A DNA stretch of 50,189 bases from Candidatus Scalindua rubra (lineage in GTDB: Bacteria > Planctomycetota > Brocadiia > Brocadiales > Scalinduaceae), in the NCBI GenBank assembly GCA_001723765.1, contig MAYW01000013.1, positions 1 through 50,189 on the forward strand, read 5' to 3'. The notes under the pieces were generated by a model. That model was not told where the DNA came from and did not search any database. It worked only from the letters and a program-made list of their open reading frames with translations. This document shows positions 9,375 to 18,694 of this stretch, one piece after another; position 1 is the stretch's first letter; each line of letters opens with the position of its first letter. Both the position numbers and the translations under genes were made by a program.

Positions 9375-10526
9375 TTAAAGAATCTTGTATTCTACAATCG
9401 TTTCAGCTTGTTTTATATTGTTAACAAACACAATCTCTTTGTTCTTATTAGTCAGGAGTATAGTATCATAATTTATTCTTTCATGATTATGTTTAGTAAT
9501 ACCATTATTTTCTCTTACTGCAAGCATAATGAGGATAAAGGCAAATACTGCAATATACCCACCACAAATGTAACTGGAAATTAAAGTCCAATCCTGTGAA
9601 TTGATGATCTCAAATTCAATAACTCCGTTTTTATTTGTGATTAGGGCCCTGCCATTCTGATTTGTTTTAGATAGTCGTAATAAGGGAATATTTTTTACTT
9701 GTTCTTTTGGAAATCCATTATCCAAAAGCCTTTTCCTTATCTTTTCAGTGTCTTTAATTGGTAGATTTATGGTTACGTGCGAGCTATCCTTATTCAAAGA
9801 TTGGATGTTATCCCAGAAAAAGTACCTTATTGGAAGAAAGGTTATTGATAAAAACCATAGTATCAACGCTATCCACGTAAAGGTATTTTTAGTTGCCAAT
9901 GACCATAATCTGCTATGGAAAGAGGGTTTTTTTTTATTATCAGTAATTTTTATATCTGTTTTGGGACTCTCCTCGTATCTGATTCCTTCATTTTCTACCC
10001 AATTTATTGTTTCTTGTTTGTTATCGGATGGAACCATGATGTATTCTATAATTCTACTATCCACTGCTGCTTTAAGTTTTACATTAAGCGAACCAATTGC
10101 GTCAATTTTACCATTCATCTGACCCTGGCTAATATCACCGGTAAAACACCATTTATCACATTCAGTTTCCCATATTTTATTTACGCGCCAATCCTGACAT
10201 GCTTTAACTCCTATTGCAATAGAAAGACCGAGCGAACTTAAGTCATTGATTAAGTTTTGATCAATATTCCCTAAACCAATTCTTAACTTTATATTTTGCC
10301 TATTTTGTGAAAATAAAATATTCGCAATTGTATTTGTTAGTAGCTCTTCGGTCTGAACAGGCGTAACGGCAAAATTAATTTGATCATCATTTTGGTCCAT
10401 TTTTTCAACGGCAATCACTATATCGTGTATCTTACCGCGCCTATCATTACCTTCCCCTATTGCCATCATTGATTTAACCTTCAGGAAGAGTAGATCATCC
10501 TGAGATGGTTTGACATCTCTTGCCAT
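9375..10526 (-). CDS. Membrane-anchored Lon-like (S16-type) protease domain protein, copy 1
   Basis: 383 residues. The first 185 resemble the Lon proteolytic domain: DLSSLGLSIAIG aligns with the Lon serine loop (Ser98), and FTGDISQGQMNGKIDAIGSL then NVKLKAA aligns with Lon's TGEI...PIGGLKEKLLAA, giving Lys150 as the second dyad residue. No AAA+ ATPase domain is present. A transmembrane segment (about 216-236) and a second one (about 325-346) enclose a loop of about 90 residues, predicted outside the cytoplasm, with a short cytoplasmic tail. It overlaps the preceding small gene by 46 bases. Paralogue at 22738-23865, remnant at 21778-22050. A role in cleaving the nearby anti-sigma factor is inference; Lon homology is judged by motif, not by a search. 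Confidence 0.65.
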   Translation of the reverse strand: MARDVKPSQDDLLFLKVKSMMAIGEGNDRRGKIHDIVIAVEKMDQNDDQINFAVTPVQTEELLTNTIANILFSQNRQNIKLRIGLGNIDQNLINDLSSLGLSIAIGVKACQDWRVNKIWETECDKWCFTGDISQGQMNGKIDAIGSLNVKLKAAVDSRIIEYIMVPSDNKQETINWVENEGIRYEESPKTDIKITDNKKKPSFHSRLWSLATKNTFTWIALILWFLSITFLPIRYFFWDNIQSLNKDSSHVTINLPIKDTEKIRKRLLDNGFPKEQVKNIPLLRLSKTNQNGRALITNKNGVIEFEIINSQDWTLISSYICGGYIAVFAFILIMLAVRENNGITKHNHERINYDTILLTNKNKEIVFVNNIKQAETIVEYKIL

Positions 10527-10774
10527 TTGTCCTTTTCCCCTTCATCATTAAACCCAAAATTAATGAAGTATTTTTCCAGTTCTGCTCTGCAATCAAAGGC
10601 GAGTCTTTTCGAGAGTGACTTCGCGGCCTCATAGGGTGACTTTTCTTTGTTTCCATTGCAAAGTGCTTTGAAAAGTTTTAAGGCTTTTCTACGCCATCCC
10701 GCAATAGGCAAACCTTCTTTCCTGGCCTTTTTCAGCTCTTCCAATTCTGTTTGAATTTCTTCAAGATTTAGCAT
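10481..10774 (-). CDS. Small helical protein preceding the Lon-like gene, copy 1
   Basis: A charged, all-helical protein of about 97 residues, MLNLEEIQTELEELKKARKE ... AAKSLSKRLAFDCRAELEKY ... HLRMIYSS. The ATG at 10774 is preferred because the second copy (23997-24296) begins with the same MINLEEIK pattern; seven more codons are open upstream. No family is recognised. It precedes the Lon-like gene in both copies, so it is probably part of the same complex, perhaps an adaptor or a substrate. That function is a guess from gene order only. Confidence 0.65.
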   Translation of the reverse strand: MLNLEEIQTELEELKKARKEGLPIAGWRRKALKLFKALCNGNKEKSPYEAAKSLSKRLAFDCRAELEKYFINFGFNDEGEKDKWQEMSNHLRMIYSS

Positions 10775-10795
10775 GGTGCAAGCACAATCCTGCAA

Positions 10796-11123
10796 TCACT
10801 TTTTCTTTTTTTGGTGGGCAATGTCCACCCTACAGGACTCCCTTTCGATATTTTCAATTCCTTTTACTTTAAAAACAATTTGCCACAGAGTTTACCGAGA
10901 AATATGTCAGATAAATTAACTAAATATGTATTCTCTGTACTACAAATGTGCAAAGCTGACCAAGCTAAGCACAGCTTGGGCTTAGCTCTGTAAACCCTTT
11001 TTTTAGCAAAGTCTTTTAATAAATGTCAAAATCCAAATGCCAAATGATTTGTAATTTATTAAACCTGTTTGGCCGACCTTGAAGTTGCCCACAGGGACGA
11101 CTCAGGCGGCTGGCTTGTCTATG
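10796..11123. other. Intergenic with short palindromes
   Basis: Holds ggtgggcaatgtccacc near 10812 (same family as 17675 and 35505) and a nested aagctaagcacagctt-type palindrome near 10965-10985. No coding region is supported. Confidence 0.5.
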
Positions 11124-12995
11124 TTAGGGTCTTACCCTATATGTACAAAAGCTTTCTGTTGTATTATTTTTATTACCTTGCTCGCCCCATTTGATACTCC
11201 TTAGTTTAACTACGTCATCGGATACACTTCTGGTTTTTACAACGTCAAATTTCTTGAGACTAGCCATGGCCTTGACTCCATCAATGCCTAACACAGAATC
11301 CTGTATATACATAAATTTACCATTATTTAAATCCTCTTCTGAAGGAATTGAATAGATTTTGCCAGCCCTTGCAAAATTATCATGGTTATAGTACTTTGGA
11401 TATAATCGGTCCAGTTCATTATTTGCACCTTGATTCCAGATTTCAACATAAGAGTCATTTGTCACCCTGAAATATATCCTACATTTCTCGCCTATATGAT
11501 ATTCATATTTGTCCATCCATACGTCTATCTGAAAATCAGGGTTTGGATTCTTGATCTTTTCCACTTCTGCCCATACAGGAGAACTGGGCTTTCTAATCAA
11601 ATTGTCCGCATATGCAGTTCTGGCAGATGAGCCACTTAGATCAGTGAGTTTTAAAAATGTCTTGTCACTGCTAATCTTTCCTGACACTATCCCATTAATC
11701 CCCCTTAACTCTAGTTCCTTCCTCGATTCATCACTCAAGAGGCCACTTTGAAAAAATTCCCATTCCTTAAGGATAATCTTTAGCAAATCTTCATCGCGAT
11801 GCCTCCGTTCGGCTTCTTCAAGATTATCTATTTCGGATTCAAGCATCGAGGCAAACTTCTTACTCTTTTTATCAGGTTTCCCTTCCACAGACATAAAATC
11901 AAAGACTGCTATAGGTTTTACTTGCTTGTTATTATTACACCATGCCTTAACCACAAGGGCAAAGTATCTGGCAAGGTAGCGTTCATATCCTTTTTCTAGT
12001 TTCCCATAAATATTTGATGCATCGACATATTCATCCAGATCATACAGGATATTGCCATTGTAAACCTCATGAAGAAAATCAAGGGTCTCTTTATATTCGT
12101 TTGAAGAAGCATTACCTTTTACCTTTCCAAGTTGATAGGCAACAAAATCATCAGCAAGGTCTTTAATGTCTAAAACTGCTCTGTTCCTCATCGATCCCTG
12201 TGAATAACTACCCTTTAAAAAAATCTTATAATTACGGATTGCTCCTTCCAGTTGTTCAATCCCTTTTTCCAATTGGCCTTCTCTTTTTAAGTCCTTATAG
12301 TAACTAATATAAGGTAGAGCAAGGTAATAGTAACCATCTTCATGCTGGCTATACTTATTATTAAAATGATTAAAGTGTTCTATAGCTTCGACAAAGCGAT
12401 TATCATTTAATAAGCTAACACCGTGCATAATCTCTTTCTCATAAGGGCTAATATTGAGGATTTTATCTTTAGCTTGCTCGTATTCTTGTTTTGGGTATTG
12501 CATAAGGACGTAAACATCATACCATAACTCTTCTTTACCTGTTTCCTTGGTGAAAGCAAATTTTTCCCAGTATTCATCAATCGATTTGGCTCCTGAAATT
12601 ATCTTACCAGAGAACACGCTTATTCGATCTCTGATATCTCTTTCTGAGATGTATTTGCTTGGCCCTCTAATGACTTCGAGTTCAGTTCTCATCTGTTCGT
12701 AATCTGAAAATACGCGGCTTTCTAACATCTTGCTTATTTGCTGTCTGGCATCCTCCCTGGCATCGTTAAGCCCATCCTCTAATCTCAATGCGTGAGTCCT
12801 TATACCCTTGAAGCGTAAATATTCTGGCGTATCCCTGGGTACCCCAGGTACCCATACTGGCCTTTGTTCTTTGGATGTGGCTATGATTTGAGGACGTGGA
12901 GGTGGAGATTTCACAAACGGTGGTTGAGCACAACCGGAGAAGAGATATATAGATAGAAGTAATAGCAGGATTGTGAAAGTTATCTTTTTGCACAT
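11124..12995 (-). CDS. Lipoprotein with LPP20/FlgT-like, FlgO/CsgG-like and DUF4384 domains, copy 1
   Basis: A 623-residue lipoprotein: signal peptide with lipobox LFSGC (Cys22), an LPP20/FlgT-like segment (about 45-170, ALRLEDGLNDAREDARQQIS), a helical TPR-like middle (about 190-350), a FlgO/CsgG-like segment (KPIAVFDFMSVEG, about 362-460) and a C-terminal DUF4384 domain (FQIDVWMDKYEYHIGEKCRI ... LDRLYPKYYNHDNF). DUF4384 is often fused or linked to caspase-like proteases, and a caspase gene lies directly upstream in the transcript. AAGGAGAG precedes the ATG. Paralogue at 43637-45190. Likely an outer-membrane or periplasmic scaffold; function unproven. Confidence 0.8.
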   Translation of the reverse strand: MCKKITFTILLLLLSIYLFSGCAQPPFVKSPPPRPQIIATSKEQRPVWVPGVPRDTPEYLRFKGIRTHALRLEDGLNDAREDARQQISKMLESRVFSDYEQMRTELEVIRGPSKYISERDIRDRISVFSGKIISGAKSIDEYWEKFAFTKETGKEELWYDVYVLMQYPKQEYEQAKDKILNISPYEKEIMHGVSLLNDNRFVEAIEHFNHFNNKYSQHEDGYYYLALPYISYYKDLKREGQLEKGIEQLEGAIRNYKIFLKGSYSQGSMRNRAVLDIKDLADDFVAYQLGKVKGNASSNEYKETLDFLHEVYNGNILYDLDEYVDASNIYGKLEKGYERYLARYFALVVKAWCNNNKQVKPIAVFDFMSVEGKPDKKSKKFASMLESEIDNLEEAERRHRDEDLLKIILKEWEFFQSGLLSDESRKELELRGINGIVSGKISSDKTFLKLTDLSGSSARTAYADNLIRKPSSPVWAEVEKIKNPNPDFQIDVWMDKYEYHIGEKCRIYFRVTNDSYVEIWNQGANNELDRLYPKYYNHDNFARAGKIYSIPSEEDLNNGKFMYIQDSVLGIDGVKAMASLKKFDVVKTRSVSDDVVKLRSIKWGEQGNKNNTTESFCTYRVRP

Positions 12996-13178
12996 GGTTG
13001 AACTCTCCTTCCTACACGACAGAGTATAGCTTTGTTAAATTTCTTTTTTTGACAGGATGTACTGGATATTACAAGATTAAAATATTAAAAAAATACCACA
13101 AAGACACGAAGATTTTGTGTCTCTGTGCCTTAGTGGCATTTTTTATCCTGATCATCCTGTTATCCTGTCTAATATTCT
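12996..13178. repeat. Interspersed 'cacaaagacacgaag / gtgtctctgtgcc' repeat in the gap of the caspase-DUF4384 region
   Basis: The stretch near 13095-13142 (cacaaagacacgaagatttt and tgtgtctctgtgccttagtg) belongs to a repeat also seen near 37918-38130, 38225-38255, 42742-42772 and 43425-43465. It separates the caspase gene from the next lipoprotein gene. Confidence 0.55.
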
Positions 13179-14446
13179 TCAATAATTTATTACCTTCGAA
13201 AGGGGAAAATCATCTCCAAAATTTCTGATCAAGGCTTCTTGTTGGCCTTTGAATGCCTCTTTAACTTTACCGGCAAGATAAGGGTTCATCTCAATCACAC
13301 TTACTTCTTTATTAAGGTCTTCATCTGCTTCACCTTTGATACCTTTAATTACGAAATGGGTAAATAGACCGTTACCTTCATAGTTATCATTTGCGTCCTG
13401 AAAGGTTTTTGCACCTGCGAATATGTGCATACCGAGCGCTTGGCTAGAACGGAAATCCTTGCATCATATAGTCCTGATACCGCAGTCTTTACACCACCCG
13501 CCTGACAGGTATCAAGGATAAATACCTGTTTTAATGCAGGCAGCCATTTTGAAAATTCCATGATCTCTACTGAGGAAATGGAACTCTGCTTTGACAAAAG
13601 GTTTCCATCAAAGTCTGAAGTATAGAGATAATATATGTCATCATACGTCCATCCATGAGTGGCTGCAAAAAAGATAAATACATCTTCAGGTTTCATCTTT
13701 GTTTTCATGGCGGTAAGTGTTTTAATAATTGCTGTCTTTTTTGTGTTGGTTAATATCTTTATATTGACTTTTTTATAAATAGGAGCAGCAACTTCATTAA
13801 TAAGGTTTGAAAAATCTTCTGCATCCTTTATTGCAAAAGATAAGTTCACAGTAGAAGATTTAAAGTGATCATTACCCATAATAATGGCAAAGAGTTCTGG
13901 CCTTCTTTCAGGAATATCTGCCTTTACCTTGATACTTTCCATAGCGCTCATAACAGTGTTTGTTCCATTAAAGGCTGAGGCTGAAATTGTGTTTTCTCCA
14001 TTTATGAGTGTTATTTTATAAGTCTTTTCGACCGTTCCTTTAAGGGGTGTGAAATTTACTATTTGAAAATCTTTTTTATCATTATCATCCCATACTATCT
14101 TTCTCAACTCAAATCCCCTTTTAGCCGACTGATAAGGAGAACCAATCTCTGCCTTTGCCACTTTTATCTGTTTGTCAATCATTTCCGATTTTGCAAGGCG
14201 ATAGACACCCTTTGACTCAACAAGCTTACCATTATGGTAGATTCGTATATCCCCAATACCACCACCTATATCTTTAATCTGAACCCTGAGGGTTACAGTT
14301 CTGTTAGAAAAGGCATCTCCTTCTTCTGGTGAAAGGATCGTTACTTGTGGTGGTGGATTCTTTATAGCATCCTCAATTTTGAGACCACCAGTATATCTAG
14401 AAATATCCTCGACTTTGAGAATAAAAAATCTTGTAAATCCTGTCAA
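13179..14446 (-). pseudogene. Caspase-like (C14) protease with Ig-like N-terminus, frameshifted near 13434
   Basis: Two overlapping frames together give a near-complete caspase-fold protease. The first part (13436-14446) has an Ig-like segment (PPQVTILSPEEGDAF), then the caspase p20 domain: LFAIIMGNDHF, the catalytic His264 in FFAATHGWTYDD and the catalytic Cys314 in FILDTCQAGGV. The end (GMHIFAGAKTFQDANDNYEG ... GLFTHFVIKGIKGEAD, the p10-like part) continues in another frame, so one base appears lost near 13432-13436. There is no ATG: TTG at 14446 is the best start, and the frame is open back into the end of the upstream gene. It may be a decaying gene, a sequencing error or a recoded frame; both catalytic residues are intact. 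Confidence 0.75.
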
Positions 14447-14486
14447 ATATTTTCCCTCTTGGTCAACACTTACTTCTAATCCTACT

Positions 14487-15929
14487 TCACTCTATAAGCA
14501 CAACAAGACCTGATTTTGCCGCCTGTATGATCGCTTTACTTGCATCTTTCGATTTTATTATAATGTTTGATCCTGAAGTCTTTACTGCATCTATCACAAG
14601 TGGATTAGGACCAATATCTTTTATGAATTGTTCAACAGGCGACTTGAGCCCTGTTTTCTTAGAGATAGTTCGATAAACAGGATGTATGTTGTGTAAAATA
14701 ATATCTCCATTTCTCGAAATGATATCAATCTTAACTGAAGGTATGATATCAAACCCTCTGGCATTTATGACCAGTCCGGAATAGGATATTGATGGAGGTT
14801 TATGTTTTTGTATTTCAAGTTCAATTTGACTACTTGATGCGGTTATCAATTTTAATTTAGGTTCTCTCAATGCCAGCAAACGCACGATCAGGTCTTCTAA
14901 TGTTCCAGAGGTAAGTACGTCATAAACACCTGTTTGATCCTTATATCTTCGTGGAGAGACCTTTTTGACATTGCGCATGTTTCTGATTTTCCCCGCAAAT
15001 GTGGAATAGCTGTCTGAATCTAACTTATGGACGACAATTCTTATAGTAGGTTCCAGTTGTAATAGTAATTTAGTGGTAAGTTTTGGGGCAAGTCTTTCAG
15101 CACATGACCGTGTTACTTGATTACATTTCTGGGGAACATGCACCTCAGTGAGACTTTCATCGGGAAGGGTAAATTTTCGATCTATATCCAGAATCTTTGC
15201 ATAAACGCCAAGTGTTGAGTAACAAGATACCAGACCTGACTCTTTATAAGGATCGGGGAGTGAGGAAGATGTTATTCTTGACTCACCAGATATTGCAATA
15301 TCTGCATTTTCGATAGAATCCACCACATGATACAAGATATTGTTTCCACTACCGCCAAGGACTGACTCTATGGTGTGTGCTGCTATGTTTGTTTTGGATG
15401 GCTCATCATTTACAAATTCATTGATAGATACATATATGCGTGGGTTGTTCATTAACTCGATCATAAGCCGAATGGCATCAAGATCGTCTGGAGTAATATC
15501 TCTCGACTCTACTTCCGGACGTATTTCTACACAATAAAGTGTATCTGTTTCAGCTTCTGAGACGTTATCCCAGCTTTTTACAAAACCATGGGTTTTTGTG
15601 CGAATTATATCCTTTATTAAAACAAACATCTCCATTACACTTTCAGATTGTACGTGGACACCTAAAAACTTTTCTAATGCCCTTCGATATGCATCTCGCA
15701 TGGCCTCATCCCTGGCACGACCTATGTTTCCATTGATAATAGCACCTACACCAACAACAGTATCCTCATGTTCTTTGCATGAAATCGTTTTATTTGATTT
15801 GAGTGTACTTTTTCCAGGCGCAGGCTCTGAAGTATTTGATGTTGTCGTCTGATCTTTACCTTCACTACAGGTCAAAGAAGAGAAGCAAAATATAAGGAAG
15901 AGTAACAATTTTATCTTATTTTTACTCAT
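14487..15929 (-). CDS. FlgT/LPP20-like lipoprotein with two domains
   Basis: A 480-residue lipoprotein (signal peptide ending SSLTC, Cys21). Residues about 58-160 form a FlgT-N/LPP20-like domain (VVGVGAIINGNIGRARDEAM ... GFVKSW), followed by a middle domain beginning NNPRIYVSINEF and a C-terminal domain (YSGLVINARGFDIIPSVKID ... HPVYR ... SGLVVLIE). The N-terminal two thirds resemble the protein at 41396-42634 and the last third resembles the end of the protein at 38307-39128, so this gene joins modules that are separate elsewhere in the window. It sits between the anti-sigma gene and the caspase gene. Probable periplasmic face of the outer membrane; exact role unknown. Confidence 0.78.
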   Translation of the reverse strand: MSKNKIKLLLFLIFCFSSLTCSEGKDQTTTSNTSEPAPGKSTLKSNKTISCKEHEDTVVGVGAIINGNIGRARDEAMRDAYRRALEKFLGVHVQSESVMEMFVLIKDIIRTKTHGFVKSWDNVSEAETDTLYCVEIRPEVESRDITPDDLDAIRLMIELMNNPRIYVSINEFVNDEPSKTNIAAHTIESVLGGSGNNILYHVVDSIENADIAISGESRITSSSLPDPYKESGLVSCYSTLGVYAKILDIDRKFTLPDESLTEVHVPQKCNQVTRSCAERLAPKLTTKLLLQLEPTIRIVVHKLDSDSYSTFAGKIRNMRNVKKVSPRRYKDQTGVYDVLTSGTLEDLIVRLLALREPKLKLITASSSQIELEIQKHKPPSISYSGLVINARGFDIIPSVKIDIISRNGDIILHNIHPVYRTISKKTGLKSPVEQFIKDIGPNPLVIDAVKTSGSNIIIKSKDASKAIIQAAKSGLVVLIE

Positions 15930-16067
15930 ATAATAAAGGATTGTATTTTGTAAAACATGTACTCAATATATAATCTTGTTGTTAAATTCTTATTTTTCTC
16001 TTTGACCTCGGTGACCCCCGCCTGACCATTCAGTTCGGGCAGGTCTGTGGCTATAGCGCCTGAACTA

Positions 16068-16853
16068 TTACATCTTATCTACCCTTATATACCTTATTGC
16101 CTCTGCCTGCATATTATCTTTATTAATAATAGCTCTTCTATTGTCGAGTGATACGATCTCTGATTTTTCCTCTTCCGCACATATTGTAACCTTTGCATTC
16201 TTTAGATCACCCCTTGCAAGTACACCTATTATTACGTTTGACACTTTACAGGCAGGCTGGACGATTTCAATTGTAAAATCGTCTGTCTCCATTTTTCTAT
16301 AGTCCTCACCCGTTTTTTCCTCAGATGTTTCAGCGCCTTGAAAGGAAAAGCTTAATGACCTTCCTATATCAAACAGGGCAATACCATGTCTTGCGGCTTC
16401 CCGTATTAAATCCTTTCCCTCTTTTTCGACAGAGGCCATTCTGGCTGGACGGCTTATTATAAACCTAGAAAGTAGATAGCTCTTTTTTGTTAAGGCTGGT
16501 TCCCGTTCCAGCTGGGTTGTTAATTTCTTTACTGTAAATACGTCGTCCAGACAACTACTGCACCCGGCCAGATGCGATACTATTCTTCTTTTTTCATTTT
16601 CATTGCATGCTTCCTTAATATATTTAGGTATCTCTTCGTTTGTTAGGTGAGCGGATTCACCAGTTTCAACCAGCTCACGTGAGTTTTGTCCAAATTGCTC
16701 TAGTCCTATCCTTAATGTATCAAGGAAACTCAGATCAGATACACATTTATCGCATTCGGCCAAATGCTCTTCGATAGTTTCGTCTTCTTTGGAGCCGATT
16801 GGGTTTTCTAAATATACCAGGAGTTCTTCAATTGTTCTATGTTCGGTCTTCAT
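16068..16853 (-). CDS. Zinc-finger anti-sigma-like protein, copy 1
   Basis: About 261 residues. Numbering the longer frame from 16871, two HxxxCxxC motifs are visible: His36-Cys40-Cys43 (EEHLAECDKC) and His100-Cys104-Cys107 (SHLAGCSSC), as in ZAS-type anti-sigma factors. A C-terminal beta-rich domain follows (DFTIEIVQPACKVSNVIIGV). No transmembrane helix is present, so it is a soluble regulator. The ATG at 16853 is preferred: it has GAGAGGA upstream and matches the start of copy 2 (MKT). The sigma gene lies 60 bases upstream on the same strand, the usual sigma/anti-sigma order. Binding to that sigma is inferred from family and order. Confidence 0.82.
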   Translation of the reverse strand: MKTEHRTIEELLVYLENPIGSKEDETIEEHLAECDKCVSDLSFLDTLRIGLEQFGQNSRELVETGESAHLTNEEIPKYIKEACNENEKRRIVSHLAGCSSCLDDVFTVKKLTTQLEREPALTKKSYLLSRFIISRPARMASVEKEGKDLIREAARHGIALFDIGRSLSFSFQGAETSEEKTGEDYRKMETDDFTIEIVQPACKVSNVIIGVLARGDLKNAKVTICAEEEKSEIVSLDNRRAIINKDNMQAEAIRYIRVDKM

Positions 16854-16930
16854 TTTTGATATTCCTCTCAATCAAGAAATTATACAGGGCCTTAAGTACT
16901 ATTTCCTCATCATACTTCAAGCCTTGATCT

Positions 16931-17548
16931 TCAAAAAAAATTTTCTATTTCATTTCGTAGCGGTTTAATTCCTCTTTCATTTAAATTTCTCATTACAGTA
17001 GTATGAACAATGTCAAGCTTTTGTCCTATTTCTCTGGAAGTGGAGTTATTTGCAAAATATTCTATCATTATTATTTGAATCTTCGAATCCATTCCATTGA
17101 ATGTATTAGTCAGGATTTGTGATAACTCTGATACTTTGTATGTATCTTCTGGTGATAATTCATTATCCTTAAATACATCTTTTATCGTGTCTGTCTCTTC
17201 ATCGTCATCTTTGCTAAATGGTGCATCAATTGAAGATTCTTTTCCCTTGTCTTTGGCTATGGCCATCCTAACCCTCTCTTTTACATACCGCCAAAGATAA
17301 ACCTTAAAATACTTTCCCTTCTTCGGATCCCAGTTATCACGAAATGCTAAAAAGGCCTCATTAATTCCCCACTCCAGATACTCCTGAGAATGTTTATATG
17401 ATATTGAGCTCAGCATTCGCTTTATGGCATCTTTTATCCCGTCACAAAATCTCCTTGCAGCATCCTCTGCCTCTGGTCCACCTCTTTTGATAATCTTTTG
17501 TAATTCTATGAGTTCATCATTATCCATATTTGAACGGACGTTATTCAC
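16931..17548 (-). CDS. Sigma-70-family (ECF-like) RNA polymerase sigma factor, copy 1
   Basis: A 205-residue sigma factor. Region 2 spans about 15-95 (YLEWGINEAFLAFRDN, then KYFKVYLWRYVKERVRMAIA), an acidic linker follows (SIDAPFSKDDDEETDTIKD ... ELSPED), and region 4 with a helix-turn-helix closes the protein (FANNSTSREIGQKLDIVHTT). The region-2 N-terminus carries the motif KRGGPEAEDAARRFCDGI, shared with fragments at 26427-26950. It is probably the first gene of the long minus-strand set and is divergent from the cytochrome genes at 18053. The start may be GTG at 17548 or ATG at 17527; neither has a strong ribosome-binding site. Confidence 0.85.
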   Translation of the reverse strand: MNNVRSNMDNDELIELQKIIKRGGPEAEDAARRFCDGIKDAIKRMLSSISYKHSQEYLEWGINEAFLAFRDNWDPKKGKYFKVYLWRYVKERVRMAIAKDKGKESSIDAPFSKDDDEETDTIKDVFKDNELSPEDTYKVSELSQILTNTFNGMDSKIQIIMIEYFANNSTSREIGQKLDIVHTTVMRNLNERGIKPLRNEIENFF

Positions 17549-18052
17549 GCTTTGCGAAAGGAACGAACACCAGTGGCTCTTATATATATCATTATGAGAA
17601 TGCCTTCTGGTGCAGGAAAAATAAATTTATTGTCTAGGAATTTCAATTTTGCCTTAAAACGTGTGCTCAAAAGTATGGTGGGCAATGCCCACCATACCTT
17701 ATTAATATACTTGCGAAGCTATGTTCTTTATGTACCACTTTTAAGACCATCATGAAGTGTTCTTTCAATTTTATAGGTTTTTTCTTTGCGTCCTCTGTGA
17801 TGAACTATTACCTATTCATAACCATATATAATCCATTCAACCGAAGTAAGAAGTTTGGTAGTACACAAATGTTAAGTTGGTCTGTTTATCAAAGATAAGG
17901 AATTCGCCGTGCTTTGGCAAGTACAAAATCCAGCAATGCGAGTAAATAAAAATTTCTGCACCATCTTTTGATTTGGCCTTGATAAAAGTGTTAAAGGGGA
18001 AGAAAAAACGAGTCATAATGGCAATAAAATCATGAGAAAGGAGAGTAACATT
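17549..18052. other. Divergent intergenic region between sigma and cytochrome genes
   Basis: About 500 bases that must hold the promoters of both divergent units. A near-perfect palindrome, atggtgggca-a-tgcccaccat, lies at 17675-17695 and is a member of the dispersed ggtgggc family. No gene and no confident promoter boxes were identified. Confidence 0.5.
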
Positions 18053-18679
18053 ATGACAGAAGAAAGAAATATAAAGAGTGAAATTAACAAAGACCTGAAA
18101 GGATGGGGAAGCGGGTTAATAATCTTGGGAATAATACATTTTGCAGTTATCTTTCAACCCATCGAAGTCCTTGCCAGGGCTCCCATGAGGTTTAATTATG
18201 TAGGTGTAGAAATGTGTAAGCTGTGCCACAAGGGTAAAGAATTGGGTAACCAATGTGATGTTTGGACTAACACTCCACATTCCAAGGCATTTTACACGTT
18301 GGGAACCCCTGAGGCCAAAGAGGTTTCCCTCACGGCAGACATAAAATATCCTCAACAGAGTAATAAGTGTCTACGCTGTCATTCCACGGCATATGCATTT
18401 ACTGAGGAAAAAGTGGCTGAAGACCTGCAAGTTGAAGATGGGGTGCAGTGTGAATCGTGTCACGGTCCAGGGGAAGAATACATGTATGTGGAAGTTATGG
18501 AAAACAAGGAAGATGCCAAGGCTATGGGGCTCGTAATACCCACAGAGGAGACATGCCGGAAGTGTCATAACCCTGAATGCCCCACATGGGATCCGGAGAG
18601 GGATCCTACACCTGAGGGCAAAAGGGTAGGTTTTTATTTTCCCCTTCGCTGGAAGATGATAGAGAATCACAAACAATAA
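18053..18679 (+). CDS. Tetrahaem cytochrome c, c554-like
   Basis: A 208-residue c-type cytochrome with four CxxCH haem sites: CKLCH (55), CLRCH (106), CESCH (133) and CRKCH (168). A hydrophobic segment at about 21-38 acts as signal or membrane anchor. The haem spacing and the CESCHGPGEEY motif recall cytochrome c554-type proteins, which carry electrons in the periplasm. Start at 18053 is chosen because AAAGGAGAG lies 8 bases upstream; an in-frame ATG at 18032 is less likely. It leads a three-gene set with an octahaem lipoprotein and a barrel, which suggests delivery of electrons to an outer-membrane conduit (inference). Confidence 0.88.
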   Translation: MTEERNIKSEINKDLKGWGSGLIILGIIHFAVIFQPIEVLARAPMRFNYVGVEMCKLCHKGKELGNQCDVWTNTPHSKAFYTLGTPEAKEVSLTADIKYPQQSNKCLRCHSTAYAFTEEKVAEDLQVEDGVQCESCHGPGEEYMYVEVMENKEDAKAMGLVIPTEETCRKCHNPECPTWDPERDPTPEGKRVGFYFPLRWKMIENHKQ

Positions 18680-18694
18680 AGGAGGTATCAGGAA

